This document shows positions 52,072-52,797 of a DNA stretch of 52,797 nucleotides, piece by piece. The DNA is taken from NCBI GenBank assembly GCA_964236445.1, contig CAXSDR010000009.1:1-52797 (forward strand). Direction: 5' to 3'. The notes beneath the pieces are model-generated. The model did not search any database. It was not told the origin of the DNA and saw only the letters and a list, made by a program, of their open reading frames with translations. Positions within the stretch are counted from its first letter, which is position 1; the number at the start of each line of letters is the position of its first letter. The DNA comes from CAXSDR01 sp964236445. GTDB lineage: Bacteria; Actinomycetota; Actinomycetes; Motilibacterales; Motilibacteraceae. The position numbers were made by a program, and so were the translations under genes.

Positions 52072-52797
52072 TCACAACTCGTCGACCTGCGTCGATAACC
52101 TCGGCGCCCTGCGCCTGCGCGGTCGAGACAGCACAGCCCGGCGAGCGTCCGCGCCTTCGAGGTCGCGTCGCGCAGACACGAGGATCTCGCGCACCGCGTC
52201 GGGACCCATCTGGTGACTCAGGCCGCTCGCGAGCAGCTGGGCCATCTCGTAGTCCGGCCGGCTGGCGAGCGCCCGCTCCAGGGCCACGTTTGCCAAGGCT
52301 CCGTCGCCCACGAGACAGGACAGCCATGCGACCAGCGTGCACACCGGTGCGGCGAAGCGGTCCGGGGTCGCCTGCGCAAGCTCGCAGAGCACGTCGACGA
52401 TGACCCCCGGCGGCACGTCGAGGCCGTGCGTCGCGACGGAGTCACGCGCCTGCTTGTCATGCAGCCCGATGACGAGGCGGGCGACGCCGTCGGCTGACAG
52501 CCGGTCGCCTTCGACCAGGCCGGCGAGGCGAAGCGGGGCGTGCCACCGTGCCGCATAGCCGGCAAGGGCGTCGTGGTCGGCAGGCAGCCGTGCGCTGACG
52601 ACATGGGCCATCAGCGCCGTCGTCGTGCGACGGCCCGGCTCGAGGCCGTCGGCGAGCCAGCTCGTCGTCACCGCGAAGTCGGTGCGCTCGAACAGCGCGG
52701 CGTGCGAGGCATCGGTGGCTCGGCACGCCACGCGGTCGGTGAGTGCGCTGCGGTCCGCGTGCACGACGCGGCCTTCGAGCACGGTCTGCGCGGCCAC
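52072..52797 (-). CDS. DUF4192 family protein (5' part outside window)
   Basis: The 241 residues seen match the C-terminal two thirds of DUF4192 proteins, an actinobacterial family of unknown function. The clearest segments are FAAPVCTLVAWLSCLVGDGALANVALERAL in part (APVCTLVAWLSCLVGDGALA) and SRPDYEMAQLLASGLSHQM, which form a TPR-like helical pair. The frame is still open at the window edge; the GTG at 52797 may be internal, because complete members are longer at the N-terminus. It converges with recD across a 41-bp spacer without a clear terminator. Confidence 0.82.
   Translation of the reverse strand: MAAQTVLEGRVVHADRSALTDRVACRATDASHAALFERTDFAVTTSWLADGLEPGRRTTTALMAHVVSARLPADHDALAGYAARWHAPLRLAGLVEGDRLSADGVARLVIGLHDKQARDSVATHGLDVPPGVIVDVLCELAQATPDRFAAPVCTLVAWLSCLVGDGALANVALERALASRPDYEMAQLLASGLSHQMGPDAVREILVSARRDLEGADARRAVLSRPRRRRAPRLSTQVDEL

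Noticed and set aside
1..52797. CRISPR arrays, insertion sequences, tRNA or rRNA genes, prophage or integrase genes
   Set aside because: I looked for regular direct repeats, transposase motifs, tRNA-like cloverleafs and phage gene blocks and saw none that I could support.

Overview
The window is one contiguous stretch of high-GC chromosome whose content points to an actinomycete (Actinomycetota). The reasons are strong G/C third-position bias, frequent GTG starts and 4-bp ATGA/GTGA gene overlaps, TANNNT -10 elements placed 6-7 nt before start codons (leaderless mRNAs), a Mycobacterium-type 'MSMEG_05xx' nitrilase cluster, GlnR-like boxes, and recC-recB-recD in operon. I cannot place it to genus. 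I saw no rRNA, tRNA, insertion sequence, integrase or CRISPR array.

Layout. 1-1802 (+): the end of a short-chain dehydrogenase coupled to a Rieske oxygenase. 1806-4409 (-): a polar amino-acid ABC importer. 4724-12977 (-): an extended Nit1C-type nitrilase / nitrogen-starvation cluster. In transcription order it holds an amidohydrolase, Sll0783/MSMEG_0572 protein, radical SAM protein, GNAT-AIR synthase fusion, nitrilase, MSMEG_0570 protein, flavoprotein, a second nitrilase homologue lacking the catalytic Cys, and a glycosyltransferase. 13087-14195 (-): a small acetyltransferase, a macrodomain protein and a truncated DUF3291 gene. 14343-22145 (+): a DeoR regulator, then a CUT2 sugar importer resembling the galactofuranose system YtfQRT-YjfF, a 68-aa protein, galT and a PhyH-type dioxygenase. 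22622-40914 (+): an 18-kb insecticidal-type Tc toxin locus. 40992-43145: two convergent Gfo/Idh/MocA oxidoreductases. 43286-52030 (+): recC-recB-recD, preceded by a predicted 18-codon leaderless reading frame. 52072-52797 (-): part of a DUF4192 protein.

How the parts may work together. The nitrilase cluster and the amino-acid importer each have a GTNAC/GAAAC pair with 6-bp spacing just upstream, so both look like members of a nitrogen-limitation (GlnR-type) regulon. The sugar operon combines import with galactose-1-phosphate uridylyltransferase, suggesting uptake and use of a galactose-type sugar under a DeoR regulator.

The most unusual region is the Tc locus. TcA is split into two proteins (2233 and 1094 aa), TcB and TcC are fused into one 2602-aa cocoon protein, and the C-terminal cargo (about 344 aa) is unlike a typical Tc effector: it has no Cys, almost no Lys, is slightly acidic and Gly/Ser-rich, has alternating beta-strand character, and ends in an aromatic residue. 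Thirteen bases downstream lies a 156-aa protein with two CxxC motifs that I cannot assign and that is a candidate partner or immunity protein.
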